Positions 27,109-36,290 of a DNA stretch of 64,000 nucleotides are shown piece by piece. Position 1 is the first letter of the stretch. The number at the start of each line of letters is the position of its first letter. Position numbers and translations under genes: made by a program. The stretch comes from Afipia massiliensis (GTDB lineage: Bacteria; Pseudomonadota; Alphaproteobacteria; Rhizobiales; Xanthobacteraceae), in assembly GCF_014203115.1 (NCBI RefSeq), contig NZ_JACHIJ010000001.1, positions 496,001 to 560,000 of the forward strand. Direction: 5' to 3'. A model generated the notes under the pieces. The model was not told the DNA's origin. It ran no database searches and was given only the letters and a program-made list of their open reading frames with translations.

Positions 27109-27140
27109 GGCCAGCGCATGAGGCTTGGCTCGATAGGTTC
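27109..27140. repeat. ~32-base direct repeat downstream of the methyltransferase gene
   Basis: 'ggccagcgcatg' then 'aggcttggctcgataggttc'. Second copy of the element at 26152-26183. It lies ~70 bases before the start of the next gene, so each copy precedes a glycan-modification gene. Confidence 0.6.
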
Positions 27141-27209
27141 GGGGGCCGGATGGAAGCTTCCCGCTATAGCTGGGCTGGTCTATGTTCAGGAAACTCTTTG
27201 GGGCCGCCG

Positions 27210-29018
27210 ATGAATCTCGTGAGCAAAGTCCTGACCGGACTTGGCGTCAAAAACGCTGGAGCAAAACCTTTCAACGAGCGACCCGAGGCCGAGCGAGCAC
27301 TCAAGGCCCGTGCGGCAACCGAAACCCTCACCGAGCTAGAAATTCCGACTTCCGCCTCCCAGAGCTGGGATTACCGCGCGCAGTTAGCCGCCGAGATGCT
27401 GGCTAGCGTTAAATCCGTTACAGACATCGGCTGCGGCGCGATGGCGCTAGAGAGTCACCTTCCGGACGCGATCTATAAGCCGGTTGATTGTGTGAGCAGG
27501 GATGCTCGGACCCTTGTCGTTGACTTAAACCGAGAGAATGCGCCCACGCTCGGAACGGATGCAGTGTCGCTGCTTGGCGTCCTTGAGCACATTCACGACG
27601 TTCCGAAGCTGCTGAAGGAACTAGCCTCATCATACCCGCTGGTATTGGTTACCTATAATCCGACAGATTTGTCAGCCGACCATGCCAGCCCGGCCAATGT
27701 CTGGGTCAACGCTTATTCCATCGCCGAGATGGAAGCGGAGTTCACTAGGGCCCGGCTGCGCATCAAAGATATGAAACAAGTCGGATCGCAAGTGCTGTGG
27801 TTGCTCGCGTCGGAATCTCAACCCCTTCAATTTCGTGACGCCTTCGCTGCAAACTATAACGATCAAATCCAGGTCTCTCAGTATCAGTGCCAGGCCATCG
27901 GAGGAGCGATTCGATCGCGGTCGCCGGGATGCAGGATGCTCGTATTCGGAGTCGGCAATGATACTCCGCTGTGGCTTGCGCTGAATCCCGACGGTGAAAC
28001 GCATTTTCTCGAAGGCGACCAAAACTGGATCGCTGCGATCAAGGAGAAGATTCCAGATATTTCCATCGCCCTGTTCCCCGACCACGGCACGACGGTCCAG
28101 GGTTCGGCGACGATGGGCGCCGGCGATCTTTCTCGTTTTCCTCCACCGCCACATCTGTCCAACCGCGAATGGGACGTCATCCTTGTCGATGGCCCGTTGG
28201 GATATGCACCTGACGATCCGGGACGCGCCATCTCGATATACTGGGCCTCGAAACTTGCGTCAGATCGAACGCATGTTTTTGTCGATGACTACGACCGCGA
28301 TATCGAGATGAAATTCGCAGACGAGCTGCTGAAGGCGCGCGATACCGCTTCGATGATCGTTCCGTCCAGCGACAAGGCATCGTACCGGAAAATGTTCTGG
28401 TCGATGGGGTCCATTGTCCGATCAGACGAGAAGCCTGTCGTCCTGTCCGTTGCAACCCCTGACTATGCGCGCCAATGGCGCTTCTGTATCGACAGCCAGA
28501 AAACCTATTGCTCCAGAAACCAGTACGACCACCGGGTCATTGACCCGACCAGATCAAAGCTTCATCCAAAATGGACGAAGCTCGAACTGGCAATTGACCA
28601 GCTCACACGCGGAAACGACGTTTTACTGATCGATGCGGATGCCGAAATATCCAGGACGTGCCCGCCCTTCACCCGTGTTCTCTCCGATCATCCCCGTCAT
28701 GATATTTTCTTCGTCCGCGGGATCTCCGGACGCCCAAACTCCGGTGTCATGATACTGCGCGGCGGAAAGGACAGCATCGCAGTTCAACTTCTGAATGCCT
28801 GTCTCTCCACGCGTCTGGAAACCGTACCTCCAGACGATTTTGTGACAGCAGAAGGCGAGAACGGGCACATCATCTGGCAACTCCAGAAAACCCCTTTCGC
28901 GCAAAGCGCTCATGAACTCGATCGAAGCTGGAATTGTTCGATCCCGGAGCAAGCGGAGACCGCATTTGTCCGGCACTATACGAACCGGCTACGGGATCAC
29001 CTGAACGCTAAGCTATAG
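27210..29018 (+). CDS. Three-domain methyltransferase / GXM-like (DUF579) / glycosyltransferase protein
   Basis: 602 aa, cytosolic. Domain 1 (~55-230) is a class I methyltransferase with 'VTDIGCGAMAL' and 'SLLGVLEHIHD'. Domain 2 (~220-400) has 'MLVFGVGNDTPLWLALN', 'THFLEGDQNWI', 'WDVILVDGPLGYAPDDPGR' and 'THVFVDDYDRDIEMKFAD', which by eye is the plan of glucuronoxylan methyltransferase / IRX15 (DUF579) proteins of plants. Domain 3 (~408-600) has 'VVLSVATPDYA', 'HPKWTKLELA' and the DxD-like 'VLLIDADAEI', plus 'NSGVMILRG', the pattern of GMA12/MNN10 (GT34-like) glycosyltransferases. ATG at 27210 is preferred; a TTG at 27033 would add a non-homologous tail. It converges on the fibre gene with a 6-base overlap. 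Probably builds and methylates a surface glycan. Confidence 0.7.
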   Translation: MNLVSKVLTGLGVKNAGAKPFNERPEAERALKARAATETLTELEIPTSASQSWDYRAQLAAEMLASVKSVTDIGCGAMALESHLPDAIYKPVDCVSRDARTLVVDLNRENAPTLGTDAVSLLGVLEHIHDVPKLLKELASSYPLVLVTYNPTDLSADHASPANVWVNAYSIAEMEAEFTRARLRIKDMKQVGSQVLWLLASESQPLQFRDAFAANYNDQIQVSQYQCQAIGGAIRSRSPGCRMLVFGVGNDTPLWLALNPDGETHFLEGDQNWIAAIKEKIPDISIALFPDHGTTVQGSATMGAGDLSRFPPPPHLSNREWDVILVDGPLGYAPDDPGRAISIYWASKLASDRTHVFVDDYDRDIEMKFADELLKARDTASMIVPSSDKASYRKMFWSMGSIVRSDEKPVVLSVATPDYARQWRFCIDSQKTYCSRNQYDHRVIDPTRSKLHPKWTKLELAIDQLTRGNDVLLIDADAEISRTCPPFTRVLSDHPRHDIFFVRGISGRPNSGVMILRGGKDSIAVQLLNACLSTRLETVPPDDFVTAEGENGHIIWQLQKTPFAQSAHELDRSWNCSIPEQAETAFVRHYTNRLRDHLNAKL

Positions 29019-30782
29019 ATACTGCCCACCGGTCGCCGCCGATCCCGCAACGCTGCCCGGAAAGAAATTCGCTCCGCCGCCGTTGGTGTTGATGACCGCG
29101 TTGCTGTTTGCTGCGTAACGCGCTCCTGTGGCGGAACCTGAATATATGACGTTTGTATTTGTGATGAAGCCAAGCCTGTCCGCGAAAGCGAACACACTGG
29201 AGAAAGCCGGAGTGCCGGTGAGAGTCACGGTCAAATTGACCAGATTGATGTATCCAGCCGGGGATGCGGAATGATGCCGAACGGCGGAGCCGTTGATGGT
29301 GTAGTTCACAGCGTTAATCAGGATAGAGCCATATTGGGTCGCACGCAGATGGTTGGCTGCGCAGGCTCCAAAACTCACATTGCCGCTGACGGTTATGAAT
29401 CCGCCTGTCGATGCGTCGAGCGCTGACCCCGATGTCGTTGTCCTGAATTCAAATCCCTCAACGTTGAGACGTCCGTTGGAACTGCAAGAGATGCAGGCTG
29501 CGCCTGTTGTGGAGATGATGCAGTTCGCAGGCGTTGTCGTATCCCCCCGCAGCGTGACCGTGCCGGCGCCGATCCATGCGCCATTGACCGCAGCACCGCT
29601 GGTGTACGTGCCGGAGCCAACCTGGATCGTCACATTGTAAACTGACAGATCGAGTGCGGCGACAATGTCGATGGCCTTCTGTATCGTCAGAAATGCGCCG
29701 CCGGACGCATTCGATAATCCGTCGTTGCTGTTGCTGCCGTCAGTGCGCACATAATAGGTACGGTTCGCGGTGAGCACCTCGCGACCGCCGGACCGCGCGA
29801 CCGCATACCAGCGCGCCGCCGTGCCATCGTAGCGCAGGATCGCCGCCTGCTTCGCGCCGATGGCGAGGTCGTTCCCGAGCGTGAAACGATTGGCAGCCGC
29901 CGACGATGCGCTCTCATTCAGCAGCAAGATAATCTGGCTGCCGGTGTTGACGAGCGCGATGACCCGCCCCTCCGCCCCGCCCGCTAAACCCGACACGCTG
30001 CGCGAGGCATCGGACGACAGGTTGAGAACGGCGGCCGAAACCAGTCCGGTGGGGCTGTAGTCGTTCTGGTTCGATGTGATCTGCGACGGCGAGATCACGC
30101 TGGTGAGCGCAAGACCGCGCGGCAACGCCGCGTTGCCTGAGATCTGGTCGATCAGCAGCGCCTCGACAAACACCGATCCGTCGTTCGAGACCTTGAGCTT
30201 GAACGCGTCCGACCCGATCAGGCCGAATTCCGCGCGGCCCGAGAATGCGTCGGAGAACACCACCGACGCCGTATTCGCGCCGGCCTCCTTGGAGATTTGT
30301 AGCCGCATGTCGCCGGTGCCGCTGTCGGCGACATCGATGGCGCTGAACAGCGCCGCGTTCGATCGCACCGTCAGCAGATTCGGGTCGCTCGCGGTGTCGT
30401 TGATGCCGAGTTGCGCGACGCTGCCTGACATGGTGCCGACACCGCCCGTGACGTCTGTCCACGCCGCGCCGTCGTAAACCAGCAACGTGCCGTCGGCATC
30501 GCACCACGCACACCAGCCAAGTTTCGGGGTGAGAAAGCGCCACGCGCTGTCTTCATAGACGGCCACCGTGTCCGCATGTCCGGCCCACGCTCCGGTCGCG
30601 CCGCTCGCCACGATATGACGATCGCCGTTCGCGGGCGTGAGCGGTGGCGCGGTTTGATCGGCATCGAGCACCCCGATCTGCACCACGGCGTCGAGAATCC
30701 GCAGCGCCTCGTTGTGCGTGACATGCTTCTGCGCCTGGCTGCCTTCGATGAAAGGCATCCCGAGATGGACTGTGTCTGTCAT
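29013..30782 (-). CDS. DUF2793 tail-fibre-like protein with beta-helix C-terminus
   Basis: 589 aa. Residues 1-~110 are a DUF2793 domain ('LGMPFIEGSQAQKHVTHNEA', 'ALRILDAVVQIGVLD', two Trp-rich repeats), a domain found at the end of GTA and Rhodobacterales-type tail clusters. Middle: Ser/Gly/Ala-rich beta structure. C-terminal ~235 residues start 'YYVRTDGSNSNDG' and then look like a right-handed parallel beta-helix ('NVTIQVGSGTY', 'GTVTLRGDTTTPANCII'), as in pectate-lyase-like receptor-binding fibres. Likely the host-recognition or glycan-binding spike. Follows the hub gene by six bases. Confidence 0.8.
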   Translation of the reverse strand: MTDTVHLGMPFIEGSQAQKHVTHNEALRILDAVVQIGVLDADQTAPPLTPANGDRHIVASGATGAWAGHADTVAVYEDSAWRFLTPKLGWCAWCDADGTLLVYDGAAWTDVTGGVGTMSGSVAQLGINDTASDPNLLTVRSNAALFSAIDVADSGTGDMRLQISKEAGANTASVVFSDAFSGRAEFGLIGSDAFKLKVSNDGSVFVEALLIDQISGNAALPRGLALTSVISPSQITSNQNDYSPTGLVSAAVLNLSSDASRSVSGLAGGAEGRVIALVNTGSQIILLLNESASSAAANRFTLGNDLAIGAKQAAILRYDGTAARWYAVARSGGREVLTANRTYYVRTDGSNSNDGLSNASGGAFLTIQKAIDIVAALDLSVYNVTIQVGSGTYTSGAAVNGAWIGAGTVTLRGDTTTPANCIISTTGAACISCSSNGRLNVEGFEFRTTTSGSALDASTGGFITVSGNVSFGACAANHLRATQYGSILINAVNYTINGSAVRHHSASPAGYINLVNLTVTLTGTPAFSSVFAFADRLGFITNTNVIYSGSATGARYAANSNAVINTNGGGANFFPGSVAGSAATGGQYL

Positions 30783-30788
30783 GATTGC

Positions 30789-33700
30789 TCAGAGTGTGAG
30801 GGTGAATTCGGATGGATGACCCCGCCCGACCGTGCTCGACATCTGCGACACCCGGCCGTGCAGCGTCGTCAGCGGCGCACCGAAATCTGCGAGTTCGTCG
30901 GCGGTGGCGTAAAGCGTCGATGGCGCAGAACACGATAGGCTCCGCACCACAGAAGCACCGGACAGGATATCGAGCGTGTAGGCCTCGGCGTCTTCGCCGA
31001 GCGGCACTTCGACGCCCCAGTTGTCGCCGTCGCGACGGGTGCGCCGTATCCACGACACACGGATGCCGCCGCCTTCACGCGACGCTTGGACATGCACCGG
31101 CGACAGCGGCATCAGCGCGGTCGGCTGCGGCGTCACCGTCATGGCCAGCGCCGAGGGATCGTCATGGCTGCGGCCGGTGGCGACGATACGCAGATCGATG
31201 GCGCGGTCGAGCGCGCCAAGTCCGCGCGCGATCGTCACCACATGATCGTCGAGCAGCACGAGCGGCGAGCCAGCGGGCAACGGATCGGCGATGGCGTATT
31301 CACTGCCCACCTGCCCGCGCAACAGCCGCGACAGCTTGTAGGTCTTGTCGCCCACCAGTTCGGCGTTGGCGAATTGCAGGATTTCCCATGCGCCCGATGC
31401 ATTCAGCACCGCTGCCGCGTTCGCGCCTTCGAGCACCCGCGCGTCGCCCACTGAAGCCAGCGCGCCGCCATAAAGCCTGACACGCATCTCGCCGCCCCGA
31501 TCCCAGCAGCTTGTCGGGCCAGCCGGAAGCGAATCGAGCGTTTCGCCCATGACCGATGGCACGAACGCTGTCGCCGCCTTCTCAAAGCTCAAACCGTCGG
31601 TCGAGCGCCACACCGTTACCGAACCCGGCCAGGGATCGGCGAAGATCGCCAGCCGCGTCAGCGCCGGCGGCTCGGATGAATCGATGCTTGGCAAATCGAG
31701 CACCAGCGCCTGCACCGGACCTAAAGCGGGCGGAATCGCGGGCGGCTTCACACGCGGCGCAAACAGCGGCACCGAGAACACCTCCGGATCGATGCTGCGC
31801 GCCTTGATCTGCCGCGATGTGGTATCCACCAGTTCGGAAATCTCGAACAGCCGCCGCCGCGCATTGATGGTCACGCCGATCACATCGCCCGGCGTCAGCG
31901 GCAGCGCCTTCATGCCGAGCGAGGCCGCGATGCTCTCGCGCCCCGCCCACAGATCCTGCAGCCAGATATCGGCGCGACGCGTTGCGGCGGCATCGTCGGT
32001 GATGATCGCGAAATCAGAATGCAGCGTGCGGTTCGATCCACCAACCAGCCGCCGCGACGTCACCGCCGAGCGGCGATAGTCTCCAGCACCGTCCGTGAAA
32101 CCAAACGACACCTCGCGCGGCAGTTCGGTCTCCTGTCCGCGCGTCAGCCGCGCCAGTGCGCCTTTCTGCGGATCGACCAATTCGTCTTCCGCGATTTCAG
32201 CGACCGGCGCAGCGCCGCGCTGAATGAACGTCAGTTCTCCGCCCGCCACCGTCGCATCGAACGCATAGGCCATCGCCAGCGGATCGATCATCGCACGCGG
32301 CGACATTGGACGATCCACCACATAGCCGTCGCAGCTTTCGCGCAGATTGTCCGTGCGCGCATCGGCCACGTCCGCATCGTTGAGGATCGTACCGACCAGT
32401 GCATCGAGCGGCGCCGCGCCCAGCCGTCCGGTCAGCCAATGCCCGGTTTGCCAGTTCGGTCCGTCGCTCCAGACGTCCACCGCCGCCGGAAACACCGGAT
32501 AAGGCCGCGCGTCCCAGGTCCACAGGTGCAGCCCGGACACATCGATCATGCGGCCGCCATAGACCGGCGATACGGGATTGAGCGTGTCCGCACCGAACGC
32601 AGGATCGAAGGCACTGATAATCGCCTCGATATAGCGGCGCTGGATCAGATCGTCGCGCTGGCCGTTCGAGAAATAGGGAATCGTGCCTTCGATCGACCGC
32701 GCGTCCGGAAACGCGCTCGGCTGGTTGGCGCCCTTGTCTACGGCGGGGCACCCCACTTCAGTGAGCCAGATCGGCTTGCTGCGCGGAGTCCACGCCGTTG
32801 CGCTGCCAAGCTCGACGCCACCGACGCGCTCGATGTGCGGATTGGCCCACCAACTCCAGAGATCCTTAGGCCGATAGATCCACGGCTTGCCGAGGCCGTC
32901 AGTGATCGGCGCCCGTGTCTGCGCGGCGCGCGCGACATCGTCGGCGTAATACCAATCATAAGCTTCGCCGCCGTTGAGGTTGGCTGCGAGATAGTCGCGG
33001 TCATGGATCGAGGTTGCCAGCGATGCGTCGAGGTGCCCCGCATCGTCGCGCCAGTCCGAGAGTGGCGCGTAGTAATCGATACCGATTGCATCGATGGCCG
33101 ACGAGGCCCACAGCGGATCGAGCGGAAAGCGCACCTCGCTGCCAACGACATGCGAACCATATTCGGTCCAGTCCGCGCCATAGGTCACAACTGTGCCTGC
33201 GCCGACGACAGCCTTTACATCCGAGGCCAATGTCGCCAGCGCATTCACAGCCGGATACACGCCTGATGCTGAACGAACGCGTGTCAGCGCTTTCAGTTCC
33301 GAGCCGATCAGGAATGCATCGACGCCGCCACACGACTCCGCGAGGTTGGCGTAATGCAGGATCATGCGGCGATAGTTCCAGCCGCTGACACCGCCGCCGG
33401 AAAAGAAACCCGCGATCTGCGTCGCCGCCGTGCCGGTGCCGTCCGGCGATCCGACCACGCCCGGCGCGGGGCTGCATGTGATGCGTCCGCGCCAGGGATA
33501 GACCGGCTGCGAAGAAGCGCCGGTCCACGGGTCGGTCAGCGTGTTGCCCGCCGGAATGTCCATCATCAGGAACGGATAGAACGTGATCTTCAGGCCGCGT
33601 GCTTTCAGTTCCGCGATCAGATGGCGCAAGCTGTCGTCGGATGGCGTGCCGCCGTAGGCCGGACGCCCCTCCACCGTCGAGACCACCGCCGCACTCGCAC

Positions 33701-34649
33701 GGCTCAACCCGGCGACCGACCACGTTCCGCCGGACGTCACTTTGATGGCGTTATCGACGCACGGACGCACGGTGCAGGTTCCTGCACGAAGGTCGTTGCC
33801 GAACCACGCGACGACGATAGCGACGCGCTCGAGATTGGGACAGGTCGCCTGCAGGTCGTCGAGCGAGGCGATGACATTTGCGGCCGCACTGGTGACGTGA
33901 CGGTTTTCCGGTGCGGATTGTCCGGGGCCGAGCACGCGCACCACGGCGGATGTCTCGTAACCGAACTCGGTCGCGCCCGGGATCAGCGTCACCGCGCGCG
34001 TCATCTGTTCGAGCTTGCCGATCGGCCGCACGATCTCGAACGACAGCTGCGGAATGCGGTTGCCGAAGTCCGCCAGCGGCAGCCGCTCGAACACGACGTA
34101 AGCGAGACCGCGATAGGCCGGTGCATTGCCCGCGCCTTCCTTCGCGACGATCAGATCGTCCGCCGCCTGATCCTCGCCTCCGCGATGGACGCGCACGTTG
34201 AGGCCGGAAATATCGAGCGGCTTGCCGTCGGCCCAGATCCGGCCGACGTGGCCGATCTCGCCTTCGCACAACCCGACCGCGAAGTTCGCATAATAAGAGT
34301 AAGTCGTCGTGGTGACCGTGCCGCCTCCGCCCCCGCCAATGCCGCCTTTGCCTCCGTCGCTACCGCCCTCGGTGCGGGTGGAAACGGCTTCCTCAAGGCG
34401 CGTCGCCCAGATCACCTGGCCCGACAGCCGTGCGCGGCCATAGACGCGCGGAATCGGCGCGCCTTCGGTCGAGGCCATGACATCGAGATCGGCGAGGCGC
34501 GGCCCCTGCACGCTGCGGTCTTCCGCGAACAACGAACGGTCGATCATGTTGCCGACGAGCGCACCGGCGATGCGGCCCGCGATCGCGCCTGCCGGGCCGA
34601 ACACCCCGCCCGCGGCGCCGCCGGCAACTGAAAGAACAAGTGCGGCCAT
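30789..34649 (-). CDS. GTA hub/host-specificity protein, TIM-barrel-like (RcGTA gp15 type)
   Basis: 1286 aa, the largest tail protein. An N-terminal Gly/Ala-rich hydrophobic segment ('GGAAGGVFGPAGAIAG') is followed by 'IPRVYGRARLSGQVIWATRL', the hub domain; a TIM-barrel glycoside-hydrolase-like region (~400-760) contains 'IGIDYYAPLSDWRDD' and 'ICLTEVGCPAVDK'-type sequence ('WLTEVGCPAVDKG'); the C-terminal part is the phage tail baseplate/fibronectin-like module. In RcGTA this protein forms the tip that penetrates the host envelope. Start at 34649 is chosen because the frame upstream runs through a dispersed repeat. Overall family assignment is firm; the glycosidase activity is not established. 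Confidence 0.92.
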   Translation of the reverse strand: MAALVLSVAGGAAGGVFGPAGAIAGRIAGALVGNMIDRSLFAEDRSVQGPRLADLDVMASTEGAPIPRVYGRARLSGQVIWATRLEEAVSTRTEGGSDGGKGGIGGGGGGTVTTTTYSYYANFAVGLCEGEIGHVGRIWADGKPLDISGLNVRVHRGGEDQAADDLIVAKEGAGNAPAYRGLAYVVFERLPLADFGNRIPQLSFEIVRPIGKLEQMTRAVTLIPGATEFGYETSAVVRVLGPGQSAPENRHVTSAAANVIASLDDLQATCPNLERVAIVVAWFGNDLRAGTCTVRPCVDNAIKVTSGGTWSVAGLSRASAAVVSTVEGRPAYGGTPSDDSLRHLIAELKARGLKITFYPFLMMDIPAGNTLTDPWTGASSQPVYPWRGRITCSPAPGVVGSPDGTGTAATQIAGFFSGGGVSGWNYRRMILHYANLAESCGGVDAFLIGSELKALTRVRSASGVYPAVNALATLASDVKAVVGAGTVVTYGADWTEYGSHVVGSEVRFPLDPLWASSAIDAIGIDYYAPLSDWRDDAGHLDASLATSIHDRDYLAANLNGGEAYDWYYADDVARAAQTRAPITDGLGKPWIYRPKDLWSWWANPHIERVGGVELGSATAWTPRSKPIWLTEVGCPAVDKGANQPSAFPDARSIEGTIPYFSNGQRDDLIQRRYIEAIISAFDPAFGADTLNPVSPVYGGRMIDVSGLHLWTWDARPYPVFPAAVDVWSDGPNWQTGHWLTGRLGAAPLDALVGTILNDADVADARTDNLRESCDGYVVDRPMSPRAMIDPLAMAYAFDATVAGGELTFIQRGAAPVAEIAEDELVDPQKGALARLTRGQETELPREVSFGFTDGAGDYRRSAVTSRRLVGGSNRTLHSDFAIITDDAAATRRADIWLQDLWAGRESIAASLGMKALPLTPGDVIGVTINARRRLFEISELVDTTSRQIKARSIDPEVFSVPLFAPRVKPPAIPPALGPVQALVLDLPSIDSSEPPALTRLAIFADPWPGSVTVWRSTDGLSFEKAATAFVPSVMGETLDSLPAGPTSCWDRGGEMRVRLYGGALASVGDARVLEGANAAAVLNASGAWEILQFANAELVGDKTYKLSRLLRGQVGSEYAIADPLPAGSPLVLLDDHVVTIARGLGALDRAIDLRIVATGRSHDDPSALAMTVTPQPTALMPLSPVHVQASREGGGIRVSWIRRTRRDGDNWGVEVPLGEDAEAYTLDILSGASVVRSLSCSAPSTLYATADELADFGAPLTTLHGRVSQMSSTVGRGHPSEFTLTL

Positions 34650-34682
34650 GAGAATGATCCAAGAAGTTGAAAATTCTGAACT

Positions 34683-34764
34683 CGTCATTGCGAGCGAAGC
34701 GAAGCAATCCAGAGCTACAAGCAAGGGACTGGATTGCTTCGTCGCTACGCTCCTCGCAATGACG
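34683..34764. repeat. Dispersed palindromic repeat, family R2 (copy 2)
   Basis: Arms 'cgtcattgcgagcg' and 'ctcgcaatgacg' around 'actggattgcttcg'. Same family as 22421-22505. It fills the gap between the NlpC/P60 gene and the hub gene. Confidence 0.8.
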
Positions 34765-34768
34765 GTGG

Positions 34769-35209
34769 TTAGTCCGTCACTCCGGGAAACCGAAACACAT
34801 AGGCGAGGCGCCGCCGCCACCATGGCGACAACGCGACCTCGCTCACCGCAGCCCCATCGTGCGCGTGAATCATGGTGCCTTCACCGGTCGCAATCGCCGC
34901 ATGCTTGGCCACGTATCCGTCGCGCCAGCGAAACAGCAGCACGTCGCCGCCGCCGATGTTGTCGCGTGCGACCGGCACGAGATGCCGCATGGCGGCTTCC
35001 ACCAGCGTCTCCGCTCCGGATGCTTCGGCCCAGTCCGGCGCGTAAGGCGGCGGCGTCTCGGGCTCGGAGCCGACGCAATTGCGCCAGACCCCGCGCACGA
35101 GGCCGAGGCAATCGCAGCCGACGCCTTTCAGCGAGCCCTGATGACGATAACGCGTGCCGATCCAGTCGCGCGCCTCGGCGACGATGGCGGCGCGGGTGAG
35201 AATGGTCAT
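34769..35209 (-). CDS. GTA NlpC/P60 cell-wall peptidase (gp14 type)
   Basis: 146 aa. Papain-like fold peptidase of the tail tip. 'GTRYRHQGSLKGVGCDCLGL' holds the catalytic Cys (within 'CDCLG') and 'VAKHAAIATGEGTMIHAH' the catalytic His. Member of the phage NlpC/P60 family TIGR02219. In the virion it would cut peptide crosslinks in the target cell wall. Overlaps the DUF2163 gene by four bases. Confidence 0.93.
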   Translation of the reverse strand: MTILTRAAIVAEARDWIGTRYRHQGSLKGVGCDCLGLVRGVWRNCVGSEPETPPPYAPDWAEASGAETLVEAAMRHLVPVARDNIGGGDVLLFRWRDGYVAKHAAIATGEGTMIHAHDGAAVSEVALSPWWRRRLAYVFRFPGVTD

Positions 35210-36108
35210 GATCCTGATCCACCCACGAATGACCCGCCATCATTGCCAGCGCCCGCGTCCGGAGACGCGATAACAAAGTCATTGCCCGGAATGTGCGGAA
35301 AGCCGCGAAAATTGACGATGTTGTTGAACCGCTCACGGCAGGTCGCAAACCGCTTGTCGCATCCCGCCGTCACCACAAACGCATCGCCGCTCGCGACAGG
35401 CTCCGGCATCGCCTGCCACAGCGACAGCCGCGCGTGTCCGGACGCCGTGCGATGCTCCTTGATCTCGACGGACAGACCGTCGTTGGCGCCGGATGTCCAG
35501 GTCAGCTTGCCGCCCGTGAAAATGCCCTCGGAAAAGCCATCGAGCCCCGCCGCGACAATGGTGGACGTGGACTCGGTCGACGTCACACTGCCCTCGACCT
35601 GCAACCCCGCAGCGACAAGGTTGAACTTGCACTGCGCATCGCCAAGATCCGCGCCGCATCGCGCCGTGAACAAACGTCCGCTCTGCTGCGACAGTTGATC
35701 GGCCAATCCGCGCAATTCCGCGCTGAACGCCTGCCCCTCGCGCTTGACTTCCCCCAGTGTGGAACGGGCCGTCAGCACACGCAGCGACACGTCGCTCCAG
35801 TCCACCAGCCAGCTCTCGACAGCCGCCGCATCATAGCGGCCGGCTGCGAGATCGCTTTCGAGCAATGCCTCATCCGACAACGCGCCCGCAATCTCCGCGC
35901 CGTCGACCGACAGGTCGAAGCGGCTGGTGGCCTCGGACGAAGTGAAGCTGGTGCCGGCGCGATAGGTCACGCCCGCAATGACGAGATCGTCGTCATGATC
36001 GGTGAAGCCTTGCACGACGCCATCACCCCGCGTCAGCTTCCAGCAGTGACATAATGTCGTCACGCCGGAATCGAGCTTCGCCTGCAAGGCGGAAGGAATG
36101 TCTCGCAT
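35206..36108 (-). CDS. GTA tail hub protein, DUF2163 family (gp13 type)
   Basis: 300 aa. The N-terminus ('MRDIPSALQAKLDSGVTTLC') is the DUF2163/TIGR02218 signature; C-terminal region contains 'CDKRFATCRERFNNIVNFRG' with four cysteines in conserved positions, followed by 'FPHIPGNDF'. In RcGTA the gp13 ring carries an iron-sulfur cluster held by such cysteines, as I recall. Start 36108 avoids a repeat-derived longer N-terminus. ATGA overlap with the peptidase gene. Confidence 0.92.
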   Translation of the reverse strand: MRDIPSALQAKLDSGVTTLCHCWKLTRGDGVVQGFTDHDDDLVIAGVTYRAGTSFTSSEATSRFDLSVDGAEIAGALSDEALLESDLAAGRYDAAAVESWLVDWSDVSLRVLTARSTLGEVKREGQAFSAELRGLADQLSQQSGRLFTARCGADLGDAQCKFNLVAAGLQVEGSVTSTESTSTIVAAGLDGFSEGIFTGGKLTWTSGANDGLSVEIKEHRTASGHARLSLWQAMPEPVASGDAFVVTAGCDKRFATCRERFNNIVNFRGFPHIPGNDFVIASPDAGAGNDGGSFVGGSGS

Positions 36109-36120
36109 GTTATCTTCCTT

Positions 36121-36262
36121 CCACCCTCCCCTTGAGGGGGAGGGTCGACGCGAGTGCAACGAGCGTCGGGGTGGGGTGAGGTCTTACACAGATGGGTCAC
36201 CCCACCCCGGCTCGCATCTCGCTTCGCTCGCTGCTTGCCGACCCTCGCCCTCAAGGGGAGGT
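36121..36262. repeat. Dispersed palindromic repeat, family R4 (copy 2)
   Basis: Arms 'ccaccctccccttgaggg' and 'ccctcaaggggagg', inner pairs 'ggggtggggtgagg' and 'caccccaccccgg'. It occupies most of the gap between the DUF2460 and DUF2163 genes, resembling the element at 23975-24090. Confidence 0.75.
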
Positions 36263-36290
36263 TAAAGTCATCGTCTGATTTCCAGAATGA

